From VXPW01 sp965115815 (lineage in GTDB: Bacteria > Pseudomonadota > Alphaproteobacteria > TMED109): a stretch of 64,000 nucleotides of DNA. Where the stretch lies: the NCBI GenBank assembly GCA_965115815.1, contig OZ220465.1:1922001-1986000 (forward strand). Reading direction: 5' to 3'. The notes under the pieces are model-generated. The model was given only the letters and a program-made list of their open reading frames with translations. It was not told the origin of the DNA and ran no database searches. Shown here in pieces: positions 18,100-28,249 of this stretch. Position 1 is the stretch's first letter. Every line of letters starts with the position of its first letter. The position numbers were made by a program, and so were the translations under genes.

Positions 18100-20829
18100 A
18101 TGTCCGCAGCCATCTCAGGGCCACGCATGCCGCCAAGTGAAACTGTTGCCACGATAGCCATCGTCGACGAGATGCGGCAGTCGTATCTCGATTATGCGAT
18201 GAGCGTGATCGTCAGCCGAGCCTTGCCGGATGTGCGCGACGGTCTCAAGCCCGTGCACCGCCGCATCCTCTACGCGATGCACGAGAACGGGTACGGCTGG
18301 AATCGTCCGTACCGCAAGTCGGCGCGCGTCGTGGGCGACGTGATGGGAAAGTACCACCCGCACGGCGACAGCGCGATCTACGACGCCATGGTCCGCATGG
18401 CTCAGGAGTTCTCCATGCGGCTGGAACTGATCGACGGACAGGGGAACTTCGGTTCGATCGACGGCGATCCCCCCGCGGCCATGCGGTACACCGAGGTCCG
18501 CATGGCGCGGGCTGCGTCCACGCTGCTGGAGGACATCGGCTTCGAGACCGTCGAGTTTCAGGACAACTACGACGCGTCGGCCGTGGAGCCGTCGGTGCTG
18601 CCGGCTCGGTTTCCCAACCTGCTGGTAAACGGTTCCGGAGGGATTGCGGTCGGCATGGCCACGAACGTGCCGCCGCACAACCTGACCGAAGTGATCGACG
18701 CCTGCCTCGCACTGATCGATGATCCGGACCTGTCGGTCCAGGCGTTGAGCCGGCACATTCCGGGACCCGATTTTCCGACCGGAGGGCTGATCGTCGGTCG
18801 GGCCGGCATTCTCGACGGCTATCGCACCGGACGCGGCCGGGTGGTCATGCGCGGTCGGGCTGCCGTGGAGGCGCTGACCCGGGATCGTTCGGCCATCGTT
18901 GTCAGCGAGATTCCCTTTCAGGTTGTCAAGGCGCGCATGATCGAACAGATCGCCGAACGCACCCGCCAGAAGGTGATCGAGGGAGTGAGCGCGCTTCGCG
19001 ACGAATCGGACCGCGACGGCCTCCGCATCGTGATCGAGTTGAAACGCGGCACGACGCCGGAGGTCGTGCTCAATCAGCTGTACAAGTTCACCAGCCTCCA
19101 GAGCACCTTCGGCATCAATACTCTTGCCCTGCACAACGGCCGGCCGGAATGCCTCGACCTGAAGCAGCTGCTGGAAGCCTTCCTGTCGTTTCGCGAGAGC
19201 GTCATTACCAAGCGTACCCTGTTTCTTCTGAAGAGGACACGGGCGCAGGCGCACGTGCTGCTGGGGCTGGTCATCGCGGTCGCCAACCTCGACGAGGTCG
19301 TGGCGCTGATCCGGGGATCGGCGGATGCGGGAGAAGCGCGCCGGCAGCTCATGCAGCGCCGGTGGCCGGCGCGGGATATCGAAGTCTACCTGGACCTGAT
19401 TGCCGAACCGGGACGTCCGGAAGCGCCCGCCGGAACCTGCCGCCTGACCCAACGTCAGGCCAAGGCCATCCTGGATCTGCAGCTCCACCGGTTGACGGGT
19501 CTGGAACGCGAGAAGATCGGCGGCGAGTTGCGGGAGAAGGCGGAGGAGATCGACGGCTATCTCCGTACGCTGCGATCCCGTCCGAAACTGCTGGGGATTC
19601 TGCGGGAAGAGCTGATCGGGATTCGCGATCAGTTCGGAACGCCGCGTCGGACCGAGATCATCGACGCTGCCGAAGATGCCGGCCGCGACGATCTGATCGA
19701 TCGCGAGGACATGGTCGTCACCCTCACCCGGGACGGCTACGTCAAGCGGACCGGGTTGTCCGCCTATCGTTCGCAGCGACGGGGCGGCATGGGCCGCACG
19801 GCCATGGCCGTACGCGACAACGACTTCGTCACGCATGTCCTGACCGCCAGTACCCACGATCCCGTACTGTTCTTCACGTCGCAGGGAATGGTCCATCGTC
19901 GGAAAGTGTATGACCTGCCGCCGGGAGCGCCGCAGGCGCGGGGACGGCCGATCGTCAACGTCCTGCGCATCGGGGATCAGGAACAGGTGACGGCGATGCT
20001 GCCGCAGCCCGCCGAGGATTCCCGAACGGAGTCCGCTTCCCAGCTCCTGTTCGCGACGCGGGCAGGGTACGTTCGGCGCAATCGGACCTCGGACTTCGCG
20101 TCGATCAACGTCGGCGGCAAGATTGCCATGAAACTGGATGCGGGGGATGCGCTGGTGGGGGTCGCGGAGGTGACGCCCGGCTCCGACCTGATGCTGGCGA
20201 GCCGCCAGGGAAGGGCCGTGCGGTTTCCCGTCGACGAAGTGCGGGTGTTCGTCGGCCGAGCGTCGCGCGGAGTGCGCGGAATCCGTCTCTCCGAGGACGA
20301 TCAGGTCATCGACATGTCGATCCTTCCGCATACCGATGCTCTGCCGGACCTCCGGAAGCGCTATCTGCGCTACACCTCGGCCGTGCGCCGGGAGGAGACG
20401 GCCGCCGACCCGCCCGAAACCTCGGTCCTGAAGCGGTTGGCGGCCGAGGAAGTCTTCATGCTGTCGATCACCGAACAGGGATTCGGAAAACGCACCTCGT
20501 CGCACGAGTACCGCCCGACGGCACGAGGAACGCAGGGCGTGCTCAGTATCCGTACCGCCGGTCGGAACGGCGATGCGGTCTGCTGTTTCCCGGTTACCGA
20601 AACGGACGAGGTGATCCTGGTTACCGATGGCGGACGCATCATCCGCTGTCCGGTGAACGACATCCGGGTGGCCGGGCGCGGTACGCAAGGAGTTCGGATC
20701 CTGCGTCTGAAGAGCGGCGAGAAGGTGGTGTCGGTGACCCGCCTGCAGGTGTCGGACGGTGCTCCCGATGCCGAATCGGGCGGCCCGGTGTCCGAATTCC
20801 CGGACAGCAACGACGGGGAACGTCCCTGA
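18100..20829 (+). CDS. gyrA: DNA gyrase subunit A
   Basis: 909 aa from ATG 18100 (ATG 18127 gives numbering closer to E. coli). The catalytic tyrosine is Y130 in AAMRYTEVRM. The quinolone-resistance region reads HPHGDSAIYD, with Ser91 and Asp95 at the positions equivalent to E. coli S83 and D87, so no classic resistance mutation. The GyrA box QRRGGMG starts the C-terminal DNA-wrapping beta-pinwheel, confirming gyrase rather than topo IV. The stop overlaps the coaD start (ATGA). Confidence 0.97.
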   Translation: MSAAISGPRMPPSETVATIAIVDEMRQSYLDYAMSVIVSRALPDVRDGLKPVHRRILYAMHENGYGWNRPYRKSARVVGDVMGKYHPHGDSAIYDAMVRMAQEFSMRLELIDGQGNFGSIDGDPPAAMRYTEVRMARAASTLLEDIGFETVEFQDNYDASAVEPSVLPARFPNLLVNGSGGIAVGMATNVPPHNLTEVIDACLALIDDPDLSVQALSRHIPGPDFPTGGLIVGRAGILDGYRTGRGRVVMRGRAAVEALTRDRSAIVVSEIPFQVVKARMIEQIAERTRQKVIEGVSALRDESDRDGLRIVIELKRGTTPEVVLNQLYKFTSLQSTFGINTLALHNGRPECLDLKQLLEAFLSFRESVITKRTLFLLKRTRAQAHVLLGLVIAVANLDEVVALIRGSADAGEARRQLMQRRWPARDIEVYLDLIAEPGRPEAPAGTCRLTQRQAKAILDLQLHRLTGLEREKIGGELREKAEEIDGYLRTLRSRPKLLGILREELIGIRDQFGTPRRTEIIDAAEDAGRDDLIDREDMVVTLTRDGYVKRTGLSAYRSQRRGGMGRTAMAVRDNDFVTHVLTASTHDPVLFFTSQGMVHRRKVYDLPPGAPQARGRPIVNVLRIGDQEQVTAMLPQPAEDSRTESASQLLFATRAGYVRRNRTSDFASINVGGKIAMKLDAGDALVGVAEVTPGSDLMLASRQGRAVRFPVDEVRVFVGRASRGVRGIRLSEDDQVIDMSILPHTDALPDLRKRYLRYTSAVRREETAADPPETSVLKRLAAEEVFMLSITEQGFGKRTSSHEYRPTARGTQGVLSIRTAGRNGDAVCCFPVTETDEVILVTDGGRIIRCPVNDIRVAGRGTQGVRILRLKSGEKVVSVTRLQVSDGAPDAESGGPVSEFPDSNDGERP

Positions 20830-21332
20830 TGGGAGAACGGATAGCCGTGTATCCAGGGACCTTCGATCCGGTGACAACCGGGCATCTGGACATCATCCAG
20901 CGGGCGACGCGCATCTGTGACCGTCTGGTGATCGGAATCGCGTACAACGTCGACAAGCGGCCTTTCTTTGCGCCGGACGAGCGCGCGGAGATGGTACGAG
21001 GCGAAGTCGAGACCATGACGGAACTCGAGTGCCCGGTGGAGGTTCGGACGTTCGCCGTCCTGCTGACCAAGTTTGTCGACGAGGTGCACGGGTCGATCAT
21101 CGTCCGGGGCCTTCGGGCGGTGACGGACTTCGACTACGAGTTTCAGATGGCCGGCATGAATGCCCGGCTGCGTCCCGACATCGAGACGGTGTTTCTCATG
21201 GCCAGCGAGCGACACCAGTTCATCGCCTCTCGCCTGGTCAAGGAAATCTGTCTGCTCGGAGGGGACGTGTCCGAATTCGTGTCCCCCCGTATCCTGGTTC
21301 GAATCCAGAACCATATTCAACAATCTTCATAG
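20829..21332 (+). CDS. coaD: Phosphopantetheine adenylyltransferase
   Basis: 167 aa, normal length. YPGTFDPVTTGHLDII contains the nucleotidyltransferase TxGH motif; IVRGLRAVTDFDYEFQM and SRLVKEI are CoaD signatures. It converts 4'-phosphopantetheine and ATP to dephospho-CoA, the penultimate CoA step. It shares one base with the gyrA stop, so translation is coupled. Ends with TAG. Confidence 0.97.
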   Translation: MGERIAVYPGTFDPVTTGHLDIIQRATRICDRLVIGIAYNVDKRPFFAPDERAEMVRGEVETMTELECPVEVRTFAVLLTKFVDEVHGSIIVRGLRAVTDFDYEFQMAGMNARLRPDIETVFLMASERHQFIASRLVKEICLLGGDVSEFVSPRILVRIQNHIQQSS

Positions 21333-21343
21333 GGATCTCAGGA

Positions 21344-21889
21344 ATGCCCCGAACCTTCTCCACCTCATTGGTCGTGGGCGGCATCGCCTTGGCCGGTCTC
21401 ATCCTTGCAACCACATCGCAGGCCGTCGAACCGACTCGACTTCACCTGGAACTCAAGGACGGGACCGTCGTCATCAAGCTCCGACCCGACTTGGCGCCCA
21501 ATCACGTTGCCCGGATCAGGGAGCTCGTGGAGACGGGTTTCTACGACGGTCTCAAGTTCCACCGCGTCATCGACGGATTCATGGCGCAGACCGGCGATCC
21601 GCACGGGAATGGCACCGGAGGGTCCGGTCAAGTCCTGGCGGCGGAATTCTCGGACCATCCGCACGTTCGGGGCACCGTATCGATGGCCCGGGCCAGCGAC
21701 CCTGACAGCGCGGACAGCCAGTTCTTCATCGTATTCGACGATGCCCGGTTCCTGGACGGGCAGTACACGGTCTGGGGCGAAGTCGAAGCGGGAATGGAAT
21801 TCGTGGATTCGATCAAGCGAGGGAGCGGTCCGAACGGCATGGTGGCCGATCCCGATGCCATCGTCCGCATGTACTTTCCAGAGGGATAG
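21344..21889 (+). CDS. Periplasmic cyclophilin-type peptidyl-prolyl isomerase
   Basis: 181 aa from ATG 21344, with AGGGA about 12 bp upstream. The signal peptide ends at TTSQAV. The body has the cyclophilin core: FHRVIDGFMAQTGDP (catalytic Arg in FHRVI), then GTVSMARASDPDSADSQFFI and VWGEVEAGMEFVD. It accelerates proline isomerisation during folding in the periplasm. 11 bp after coaD, so probably the last gene of ssb/gyrA-coaD-ppi. Confidence 0.93.
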   Translation: MPRTFSTSLVVGGIALAGLILATTSQAVEPTRLHLELKDGTVVIKLRPDLAPNHVARIRELVETGFYDGLKFHRVIDGFMAQTGDPHGNGTGGSGQVLAAEFSDHPHVRGTVSMARASDPDSADSQFFIVFDDARFLDGQYTVWGEVEAGMEFVDSIKRGSGPNGMVADPDAIVRMYFPEG

Positions 21890-21891
21890 GT

Positions 21892-22106
21892 TGCCGAATA
21901 CTGATGATTTCGACGTCACGTCGAGAGCCTGATCCTGGTGCAAGGCGTGCTGCTGTTCGACCCGGAAGCCGACCTGATGGCCAAGAGCAGCGCCGCTCAG
22001 AAACGGGCAGCACCGTGCCACATGATCCGGTATCCGGGCTCTGGATCATGCTTGCGGCCTTGGAATCCGCCCGAAGCCGCACACACCCGGCCGCATCCCG
22101 GTGGAC
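21892..22106 (+). repeat. Inverted dispersed repeat R-AB, copy A
   Basis: About 215 bp starting at TGCCGAATACTGATGATTTC matches, at roughly 75-80% by eye, the reverse complement of 61876-62088. A frame through both reads DPE(A/S)D(L/W)MAKS(S/G)AAQ, so it may be a shared relic of a coding region or an IS end. It fills most of the gap between the cyclophilin and the Rpn pseudogene; no gene call is justified. Confidence 0.65.
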
Positions 22107-22224
22107 CCGGATTCCGGCCGAGCACCAGCCGGCCAAGTGCGGTTCGCAACCGCCCCGCGGGAGCAACCAAGGTGAGGCTTGGCAACGCCCCCTTCCGACC
22201 CGGACGGCGCAGCGCGGTCCGGGC

Positions 22225-23170
22225 TCAGGAACGGGGGCGGGCGGCGAACACCTCGTCGAGAGTCGTGGCTTCGAGCACGGCCTCTGCCCAGGTTTCCAGT
22301 TCGGCGGCCGACGCGTGGCGAATCCGGGCGCGGACCGGATCCGGAACCCTTCCGAAGCGCAGGTGCAGAAGACGAAGCACGATCCCGGATTGGCCTTTGC
22401 TCCGGCCTTGTGCGATTCCCTCGGCCCGTCCCTCAGCCTTGCCCTGTTCGATTCCCTGCTCGATCCAAGCTTCTGCAACCGTGCCCATCAACGCCTCTAA
22501 GTGCGACGGCGTCAGGTTCGTCATGCGCTCGACGAGGTAGCCCAGAATAGGGTGCTCCAGCGGACTCTCCGCAACCGGTCCGCCGGTGATCGGATCAAGC
22601 AGATCCGCCGCGATCTTCTCGGCGTGGTCCGCCACGAGCGCCGACAGCGCGGCCCGCACGTCGGGCGCGCGCGACAGTTCCGGCGGCGCGATCTCCCCCG
22701 AGATCGTGCAGCACGTAGGCAAACTCCCGGAGGAACGGCCGGAGCTCCTCGGGCGCGTCGATCATCTCGGGCACCGACCGCGCCGCCGTCCACCGGCCCC
22801 GACCGTGGTAGAACACCAGCGGCAGGATCGCCGGCAGCCGGGCCCCGCCGGTGCGGTCCTCGACCTCCCGGAACCCGATGCGGACCAGGCACTTCAGGAT
22901 CTGAAGCGACGTCAGGGCATCGATCCGGCTCTTGTGCTCGAACAGCACGTAGATGCGTGCCTCGTGGCCGCTCCGCAGCCGGACCCGGAACCGCGCGTCG
23001 CACGGGGTCCGCGCCGCGTCTTCGTCGACGAAGCTCCCCTCGACCATCGCCGGCGGCACCTTGGGGTCGAGGAGGTCGGCCACCGCCCGCGGCAGGTAGT
23101 CGGCGAGCAGCGCGACGGCGCGGTCGGGCGAGGAGACCCGTTCCCGGAACAGAGCGTCGTGCGCCCCCAC
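22225..23170 (-). pseudogene. Rpn-family (PD-(D/E)XK) recombination-promoting nuclease, one frameshift
   Basis: Begins at GTG 23170 (VGAHDALFRERVSSPDRAVALL, the usual start of Rpn/YhgA-like proteins) and continues through YVLFEHKSRIDALTSLQILKCL and LPLVFYHGRG to FAYVLHDLG. It then shifts frame at about 22700, near a run of five C, to GEIAPPELSRAPDVRAAL...EQGIEQGKAEGRAEGIAQG. Together the parts give a full-length protein of about 315 aa. Family members are DNA endonucleases that raise RecA-independent recombination. The single indel could be a real inactivation or a sequencing error. Probably a mobile-island gene. Confidence 0.75.
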
Positions 23171-23816
23171 GGGAAGGTGGATCCGGCGCGGCCGAAGGGG
23201 GTTCAGGGACGCTCCCGGCGGGCATCCCGCCCGCACCCCCGAAGGGGATGGACCATCGACATGGCGGTACTCCGCGCATACTCGGGTCGGGCGGTCGATC
23301 GGGACGCTCCCCGGACGACTTCGGCGATCCGGTTCCGGCGGGCGGACCGCAAGAACCCCAATGCTCGGGACCCGGTCCAAGCGGCGGCCCGGAATCGACG
23401 GCTTCGCCGGCAGGGTACGGGCGGAACGCCGGTGGTGCAACGCCCCCGGACGGCCGTTCTCCCGGTTCTGCAGGCTCCGGCCGTCCCGCAGGCCGTGCCG
23501 GAAGTCCGGACGCCCGCCCGCAACCATCTCCGGCGTGCGCGAGCCGGATGGCAGCCGAAGCGGAGTGCCGCCGCGTGCCGCCACGGACCTCAGGGAGCGT
23601 GCGATTCGGTACCGGGCGTCTGCGTGGAGCCGGGTTCGGAAGCCTCCGGACCCCCGGATCCCGACCTTTGTCGTCGGGACCCTCCGCTCCCCGGGAAGCG
23701 CGGGGCGGACGGCTCGCGCGTCCCGAGGCACGGCCATCCCATGCTAGGTTTGTTGGAAGGCTGGGTTCCGCGGATTCCGGATGATTTGTATTGGTGCTGG
23801 CTTTTTGTGAAGCGGC
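23171..23816. other. No gene recognised (about 650 bp, very GC-rich)
   Basis: Long open frames exist on both strands, but their translations are low-complexity Arg/Pro/Gly sequences without family features, as expected by chance at this GC content. The last 80 bp are less GC-rich and probably contain the left boundary and promoter of the DUF4338-ISAs1 element; I could not define a terminal inverted repeat. Confidence 0.5.
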
Positions 23817-25631
23817 GTGGTATCCGTGGTGGTCATGGAACGCGCCGCGGATTTTTTCGAGACGACTCCGGAGGGTTTTGCGCTCCGGGATGTGGTGGTG
23901 CGCTTGGCGCGGCCGGATGAGGTGTGTCGCTGGAACCGTGTGGTGGACCGTCATCACGATCTTGGTTTCAAGCAATTTGCGGGTCGAGGTCTGCGCTACG
24001 TGTTCACGTGGCGCGGGCGATGGATGGGCGCTGCGGGCCGGCAGACGGGCGCCTTCCGCTGTGCGCCGCGGGACCGTTGGATGGGTTGGCGCCGCAAAGA
24101 ACCGTTTGAGCGGTTGCACCGGATCGGAAACCACACGAGGTTTGTGATTCTGGGAGGTCGCCGAGCGTTTCGGGGTCTTGCCTCGTTTGCGTGGTCGCGG
24201 ATGCAGCGGCGTCTCAGCGACGACTGGGAGGCTGCGTACGGCAATCCGTTGCTGGTGGCAGAGTCGTTGGTCTCACCGACGAAGTTCCGCGGCACCCTGT
24301 ACAAGGCGGCGAACTGGAAGTACGTGGGCAGGAGCAAGGGCTATGCGCGCGCCAACGGGCGCTCTACGGATCCGCACGGGGAGGCGAAGGATCGGTACGT
24401 GGTTCCGCTGCGTCGCGACGCCTGTCGTCGGTTGCGGGATCGTGCGCCGCTTCCCGCGGCATGGGCGTTGCGGGCGACGCAGAGCGGCCGGTCGGCGCGG
24501 GAGTTGCGCTCGATGTACCCGCATTTTGCGGCGCTTTCCGACTTCCGGCGCGCGCAGGGGCGCACGCACGGCATCGCCTCGGTGCTATGCGTGATCGTGC
24601 TGGCGCGGCTGGCGAATCGGCACGGCGCGGTGGCGGCGGCACGCTCCGCGAAGGCGATGACGCAGAAGGATCTGGCGCAGATCGGTGCGTGGAAGAACCC
24701 GGACACCGGCCGGTAGGAACCGGTGTCCCAATCGACCGTGCACCGGGTGCTGCAGAACACCGACCCGGCGTGGATCGAGGAGGCTCTGCGGCGCTGGGCG
24801 CAGCCGCGCCTGCGGGTCGGCCACGCGATCGCAGTCGACGGCACGCGCATTCGCGGCGCCCACCGCACCGGCGAGGATCCTAACGAGACGGTCTCGCGGA
24901 TCGAGCACGGGACCGGCATGCCGGCCTCGATCCTCAACGATCATGACGAAGGCGGGGAGATCGCCGCCGTCCACGCCGCGCTCGAGACCGCGCCGGTGGC
25001 CGGCCGTCTGCTCACGCTCGACGCGCTCCACACCACCCGCGAGACGGCACGACTGATCGTCGAGACCCAGGGCGCCGACGGGATGAGGACGGTCAAGGGC
25101 AACGCTCCCAAGACCTTCGAGACGTTCGAGAGCATCCACTGGGAGACCACGAGCACGGGACGCTACAGCGAAACGCCCACGCTCGAGCACGGCCGCATCG
25201 AGCCGCGCAGCATCGAAGTCTTCACCCCTCCAGCGAAGATGATCCACGATCCTCATGTCAAACCGATCTTCCGTGTCACCCGGCGCGTCGAATTCAAGAA
25301 ATCCGGAAAACGGACCACCGAGCACGCCTACGGCAGGACTTCGGTCGCGGCCGACCGCGCCTCGCCGCAACCGCTCCTCACATGGAACCGCGGTCCCTGG
25401 GTGGTCGAAAGCCATCACCCCATCCGCGATACCACCTTCCGCGAAGACGACTCCAGGCTCCGGGCCCGCAACGCACCCGCAAACCACGCGATCCTCAACA
25501 CCCTTGCCCTTGCCGTCATCCTCCACAACCAGCGGAAGCTGCCCCAGCCCTTCCACAGCTTCGCCGACGCCCGTCACCCCTATGCCGACAAGCGCAAGCA
25601 GGTCCTGCACGCCGTCACAAGACCCGGCTGA
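23817..25631 (+). pseudogene. DUF4338 (DruA-like) domain fused to ISAs1-family transposase, one in-frame TAG
   Basis: Two open stretches in one frame (23817-24713 and 24717-25631) are separated by a single TAG at 24714-24716. Residues about 10-205 match DUF4338, the domain of Druantia protein DruA (motifs WNRVVDRHHDLGF, RDRWMGWRR, RFVILGG, AANWKYVGRSKG). Then comes the ISAs1/H-repeat N-terminal domain (RSMYPHFAALSDFRRAQGRTHG) and the DDE domain (AIAVDGTRIRGAH, LLTLDALHTT, TTFREDDSRLRARNAPAN). The TAG lies in GR*EPVSQST, where ISAs1 proteins have GRY(V/E)PPS, so it replaces Tyr. Apart from this codon the gene looks intact (about 604 aa). Start at 23817 or 23835. Confidence 0.85.
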
Positions 25632-25926
25632 CTGCGCCCACACCCCGACCGAAACCGCAAGTATCCGAGCCGGCCCCCCCCAACCCGGCCGCTTTCAATA
25701 GCCCGTTGTTGACGCAATCTGGCTCATGTGCGGTTCCCTTCTGATTGGACGAATTCGAGTCCGGTCTTGAATTTCCGCCACGCCTGCCAGATTTTCGCAG
25801 TACCCGGAAGCGGCTGACGCTTGCTGGGCCGGAAGCCCGCCATGCGGGCGAGATCGACCCCAAAGGTGCGGATGTCGGGCGGCTTTCCAGGCGGGGCACG
25901 GATGATGCGATCGTACCGGAGCCGTA

Positions 25927-26087
25927 TCTACTCACCCCCTACTGATGACGAATCGTTTTTCCTGACGGGTTCGGATCCGGCATTTTCCCTTGCCCCTTTC
26001 ACTCGCTCGCGGCCGAGGACCGGAGGTGCGTGTTCCGGCTGACAAGAAGCGGATCGATCTTCGTCATCAGTAGGGGGGTGAGTAGAT
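25927..26087. mobile_element. MITE-2 copy A (161 bp, about 25-bp TIRs, TA target)
   Basis: Inverted ends begin TCTACTCACCCCC, then TACTGATGACGA (right arm has one extra C), flanked by TA at 25925-25926 and 26088-26089. A second copy lies in opposite orientation at 62567-62912. It carries no gene. TA duplication suggests IS630/Tc1-mariner-type mobilisation (inference). Its insertion interrupts the DUF4338-IS4 transposase, and in-silico excision restores the frame. Confidence 0.9.
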
Positions 26088-26825
26088 ACCCGGAGCCATC
26101 GGTAGAGAACCCCGATTTCGCGGTCGGTGAAGAACTCAAGGGCGGGGCGGTCGGGCGGATCGCGCGCGAGGCGCTCGAGGTCCATGACCCGCCATGCGGT
26201 GATGGCATCGAAAGCGAGGCACTTGCGCAGGTCGTCGGCGTCCTGCAGCTTGCGTTCTTCGATCCGGGCGCCGACCTTGAGGACCCGGAAGTACTCCTCG
26301 ATGGTCCAGCGTGCCTCGTACCAGGCGACGATGCGTCGAGCGTGCGGGAGGTCGGCCTCGCCCTCGGTGGAGAGCAGCACCCAGTGGAGCGGATCGCGGC
26401 CCTTGGGCGGCCGGGCTTCCCGGACCGAGACGGCGAGCATGGGCATCGGCGTCCGGTCGTCCCGGTTCTTCGGCGGCACGAGGTGGACGACGGCGGCGCG
26501 AAGCTCGAGGATCACGGTGCGCTGGAGGCGCGGACGGGGTCCGCCGCAGGCGGCGAGGTGGACCGTCTTCGTTCCCAGAACCGGCGGCTCCGCCATGGCC
26601 TCCCACAGGTCCGCCACGGAGCCGTCGCTGCGGACCACCCGTCGCTGCCGGCCGCGGTCGGAGCGTACGAGGAGCCCGACGCCGCCGGCGCGCGCCTGTA
26701 CGAACCTTTCCCAGATGTCGCCTTCGCGGTCGCAGACCGTGACCACCCGGGTGTCGGGGCAGGCGGCGGCCAGCTGGCGGGCGCGTTCGAGTCCCTGAAG
26801 CCAGCGCACACTCTCCGGCTTGACC

Positions 26826-26942
26826 GCGTCGCGGTCCGGGGCTGCCGTGCCCTCGCGCTCGGTGGCGTCGCAGTCCGGGGCTGCCGTGCCCTCGCGCTCG
26901 GTGGCGTCGCGGTCCGGGGCTTCCGTGCCCTCGCGCTGGGTG
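26826..26942 (-). repeat. 39-bp tandem repeat inside the DUF4338-IS4 transposase
   Basis: Three 39-bp units (starts 26826, 26865, 26904) encode the 13-residue repeat DATEREGTAAPDR-like. They sit between the first and second catalytic Asp regions of the DDE domain. Such an insertion is not typical of Tn5-type cores; it is in frame and probably forms a flexible loop. Confidence 0.85.
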
Positions 26943-28249
26943 GCGTTGAGGTCGATCACGCCGAGCGGGCGGCGGCCCTCGGTCACCGCCAGCGTGAAAT
27001 GGGCAAGGATTCCCCGGGTGCCCGAGCCCCCGCCTCCAAGGTTCACCCGCCCTTTCGTCGTGCAGTGCCCGTTGTACTTCAGCGTCGTGGTGTCCTGCAG
27101 GGCGAGGACGACCCGCTCCTGCCGGCAGCGTTCGACCGTGGCTTCGGCGTGGGGATCGAGGATGTGTTCCATCGTGACCCGGGCGCTGGACAACAGCCGG
27201 TACGCGGCCTTCTGCGCGGCGGCGGACGGGAAGATCACGGGCAGGGACGCGCCCGGAGCGTTCTCCCAAGCCCGGCCCATCGCCAGCACCCGCTGGCGCA
27301 CGCGGCCGTCGGGATGCGAACCGCGGCCATACTCGATGTCGGCCCAGTCGGCGTTCCCGGGCCGCCACGGCTCCGACGTGGTACCGAGGACGGCGCCCCG
27401 CTCCCGAGACAGGACCTCTCGCCAGCCCTCGGCCAAGGGCCGGATCCACACCGCCTTCGGCGCGGTCGCACGGCCTCCCGGCGGCCGGCCCGAGGTCGGT
27501 TCGGCGCAGCGGCTCCACCCGGCCGCACGATAGCAGGTGCCGCGGTGCTCGGGTCCCACATACGTGTAGACCGCCTGCGGCCGGGTCCCGTGCGCCGCCT
27601 TCCAGTCCGCGGCCAGGCGCGCCGTCGACCGGGCCAGCACGTGCGAGGCCAACCGGGCGACCCGGACGCCGGGCAGCAGGAGAAAGCGGTGCTGCTGGAC
27701 CAGCTGCGCCAGATTCGCGGCCCGCGCCGTCGCCGACCAGCCGATGGCCGCGTCCCGGGCCGCCTGATGCCAGCCTGCGGCCGTATACCCGAGGCCGCCG
27801 AGACGGCCGTGGCGCGACAACACGACCCAGAAGTTGAGGACCTTCCCCGGCCGGTGCTTCCAACCCTGCGGATGATGGGTCTCCATCATCTCGCGCCAGC
27901 GGCGCCGGTCCGGGGCCGCACCCACCGGGACCAAGGTGACCTCCCCGAGATCCGCCAGCGTGCACGCCAGCTTCCGGTCCGGGTAGGTGCGCGCCACCTC
28001 GCCGCCCGGACGGCCCGGCGTGCGGCACGGACCCGGCCGCGCCTCGGGCAGCAGGAACCCCGCCCGCTTCGCGATCCCGGGCAGAACCCCGCGCGCCTGG
28101 GACACGCAGGGCTGCCCCCGGGCGTTGCGCCAGTCCTCGCGTTCGCACAGCTCGCGCGCCAGCGCATGACGCGTCCGGCCGTCCTCGGCCGCCGCCGCCT
28201 TCAGCCACTCGACCGTGTCGGCGCGGAGATGTCGAAGTCCGACTTGCAT

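Larger units (their letters stand above)
25724..28249 (-). pseudogene. DUF4338 (DruA-like)-IS4/Tn5-type transposase fusion, 3' end split by MITE-2
   Basis: From ATG 28249 (the frame is open to 28393). The N-terminal about 275 aa are DUF4338: RTRHALARELCEREDWRNARGQP, then MMETHHPQGW, DAAIGWSATAR, RFLLLPGVRV and GTCYRAAGWSRC. A Tn5-type DNA-binding segment (AAQKAAYRLLSSARVTMEHIL) and DDE core follow: LALQDTTTLKY, VTVCDREGDIW, and Y(2)R(3)E(6)K as YEARWTIEEYFRVLK. At 26089 a MITE interrupts the gene. Removing bases 25927-26089 joins YRWLRV directly to RLRYDRIIRAPPGKPPD and on to GFRPSKRQPLPGTAKIW, the Tn5 dimerisation domain, ending at TGA 25724. The current gene yields a protein with a foreign 46-aa tail. 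Confidence 0.88.

Noticed and set aside
22501..24134. Long overlapping frames on both strands (up to about 540 codons)
   Set aside because: Translations are Arg/Pro/Gly-rich without motifs and overlap better-supported genes in other frames; typical of high-GC DNA.
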